Positions 14,663-15,273 of a stretch of 15,273 bases of DNA are shown in pieces. A program made the translations under genes and the position numbers. This DNA comes from Bacteroidota bacterium (lineage in GTDB: Bacteria; Bacteroidota; Bacteroidia; Cytophagales; Cyclobacteriaceae), in contig JAEWLI010000049.1 of the NCBI GenBank assembly GCA_023393375.1, positions 1-15,273 on the forward strand. Reading direction: 5' to 3'. Positions within the stretch are counted from its first letter, which is position 1. Every line of letters starts with the position of its first letter. The notes under the pieces were generated by a model, which worked only from the letters and a program-made list of their open reading frames with translations, did not search any database and was not told where the DNA came from.

Positions 14663-14698
14663 CGGATTAAGCGGATTACACTGATACCACTGATTAAG
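14663..14698. repeat. Four-unit 9-bp direct repeat (CGGATTA type)
   Basis: Units CGGATTAAG, CGGATTACA, CTGATACCA and CTGATTAAG follow each other with an exact 9-bp period. Similar CGGATTA-rich strings are familiar from intergenic DNA of Bacteroidota. The repeat starts 18 bp after the stop of the nucleotidyltransferase remnant. Confidence 0.55.
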
Positions 14699-14985
14699 AT
14701 CTGCTGAACCATCAATATCCTTGACAATTTATTAAACCTTCAAATTTGCCAACTGTCATTCTGAGTACCGGATACAAAAGGTCCAATTTTTAAAGAAAAC
14801 ATTTAAGGGCATGAAGAATCTCCCCATCCGGAGACGGAATTCCTGATTGGCAAATCAAACACCATCACTCCCCCTACTTTTAATAAGTGCCTGATCACAC
14901 AAAAAACCAAATAATAGCCATTAAATTTATGGGTAACGTTCAAAAAATCTAAAAACAACTCCGGATAATGAATCCTAAAGCCATT
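14699..14985. other. Gene-free stretch between repeats
   Basis: No convincing coding region is seen in any frame. The open frames that cross it have no recognisable family and run into the 41-bp repeat. The only recognisable pieces are TGTCATTCTGAG at 14754-14765 and GAAGAATCTCC at 14813-14823. These two halves usually stand close together in a common intergenic repeat and are here 47 bp apart. Confidence 0.5.
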
Positions 14986-15273
14986 GGAATGAAAACTGAC
15001 GGCTGGGTTTGACTCCACCAGTTGGCGGAATGAAAACTGTCGGCTGAGTTTGACTCCGTCAGTTGGCTGAATTGAAATTGGCAATTGGTTTTGACTTCGC
15101 CAGTTCGCGGAATGAAAAATAAGGGTTGGGTTTGTCTCCGCCAGTTGGAGGAATGAAAACTGACGGCTGGTTTTGACTCCGCGAGTTAACGGAATGAAAA
15201 TTGACGGCTGGGATTGTCTCTGCGAGTTGGCGGAAAGAAAATTAACAACTTGTTTTGTCTACGCAAGTTAGCG
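14986..15273. repeat. 41-bp tandem repeat array, seven full units, continues beyond the edge
   Basis: Units start at 14986, 15027, 15068, 15109, 15150, 15191 and 15232, with the next beginning at 15273. The period is exactly 41 bp with no indel. A typical unit opens with GGAATGAAAACTGACGGC and ends in TTTGACTCCGCCAGTTGGC. Each unit holds a short inverted repeat (CTGG, 11 nt, CCAG in unit 1). Since 41 is not a multiple of three, and stops occur in the frames, the array is not protein-coding in a repeated sense. It is not a CRISPR array because whole units, not only spaced repeats, are alike. Confidence 0.9.

Noticed and set aside
14488..14727. Minus-strand open frame of 79 codons
   Set aside because: It is antisense to the nucleotidyltransferase remnant, whose plus-strand translation has clear family similarity; the minus-strand product resembles nothing I know.
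14803..15084. Minus-strand open frame of 93 codons with PAVSFHSN-type peptide
   Set aside because: It is partly made of the 41-bp repeat read in shifting frames; the period is not a multiple of three and there is no family similarity.
14986..15273. Possible CRISPR array
   Set aside because: There are no unique spacers: the entire 41-bp unit is repeated with scattered substitutions, and no cas gene is present.

Overview
The window looks like chromosomal DNA of an AT-rich Bacteroidota (Cytophagales-like) bacterium. The reasons are the low GC content, two matches to the Bacteroidota promoter pattern (TTTG, about 17-23 nt, TAnnTTTG), very large soluble multi-PAS histidine kinases, a Bacteroidota-type uracil phosphoribosyltransferase, and a SiaB/SiaC pair of the kind annotated in that phylum. 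The exact genus cannot be read from the sequence.

Layout. On the minus strand at the left edge is a SiaB-family kinase gene followed 10 bp later by the start of siaC (DUF1987), cut off by the window edge. Diverging from them is upp (uracil salvage). It is followed by a 1037-residue hybrid sensor kinase with four PAS domains, HisKA, HATPase, receiver and a C-terminal Hpt-like domain. An AbgT-family transporter gene converges on this kinase with only 8 bp between the stop codons. After a 600-bp AT-rich intergenic region comes a plus-strand cluster: a 1346-residue kinase (receiver, three PAS, GAF-like, four PAS, HisKA_3, HATPase), a NarL/FixJ-type response regulator 29 bp downstream, and a small outer-membrane protein with a PagL-like (lipid A 3-O-deacylase) catalytic signature. 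A trehalose-synthase-like GH13 gene converges on the last of these with a 3-bp gap.

From 13981 to the right edge (about 1.3 kb) there is no intact gene. This stretch holds a palindrome just upstream of the GH13 gene, an array of seven copies of a 17-bp palindrome arranged as four (one incomplete) hairpin elements of about 68 bp, a 48-codon remnant of an MNT-type nucleotidyltransferase, a short 9-bp direct repeat, and a strict 41-bp tandem repeat (seven full units, running off the edge) whose small inverted repeats show paired changes that keep base pairing.

How the genes may work together. The window is dominated by signalling: SiaB/SiaC partner switching, one phosphorelay-type hybrid kinase, and one kinase/regulator pair. 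The most testable functional idea is that the kinase/LuxR-type regulator pair controls the adjacent lipid A deacylase candidate, a Bacteroidota parallel to PhoPQ-controlled PagL. The best candidates for something undescribed are the two repeat families in the right-hand region.
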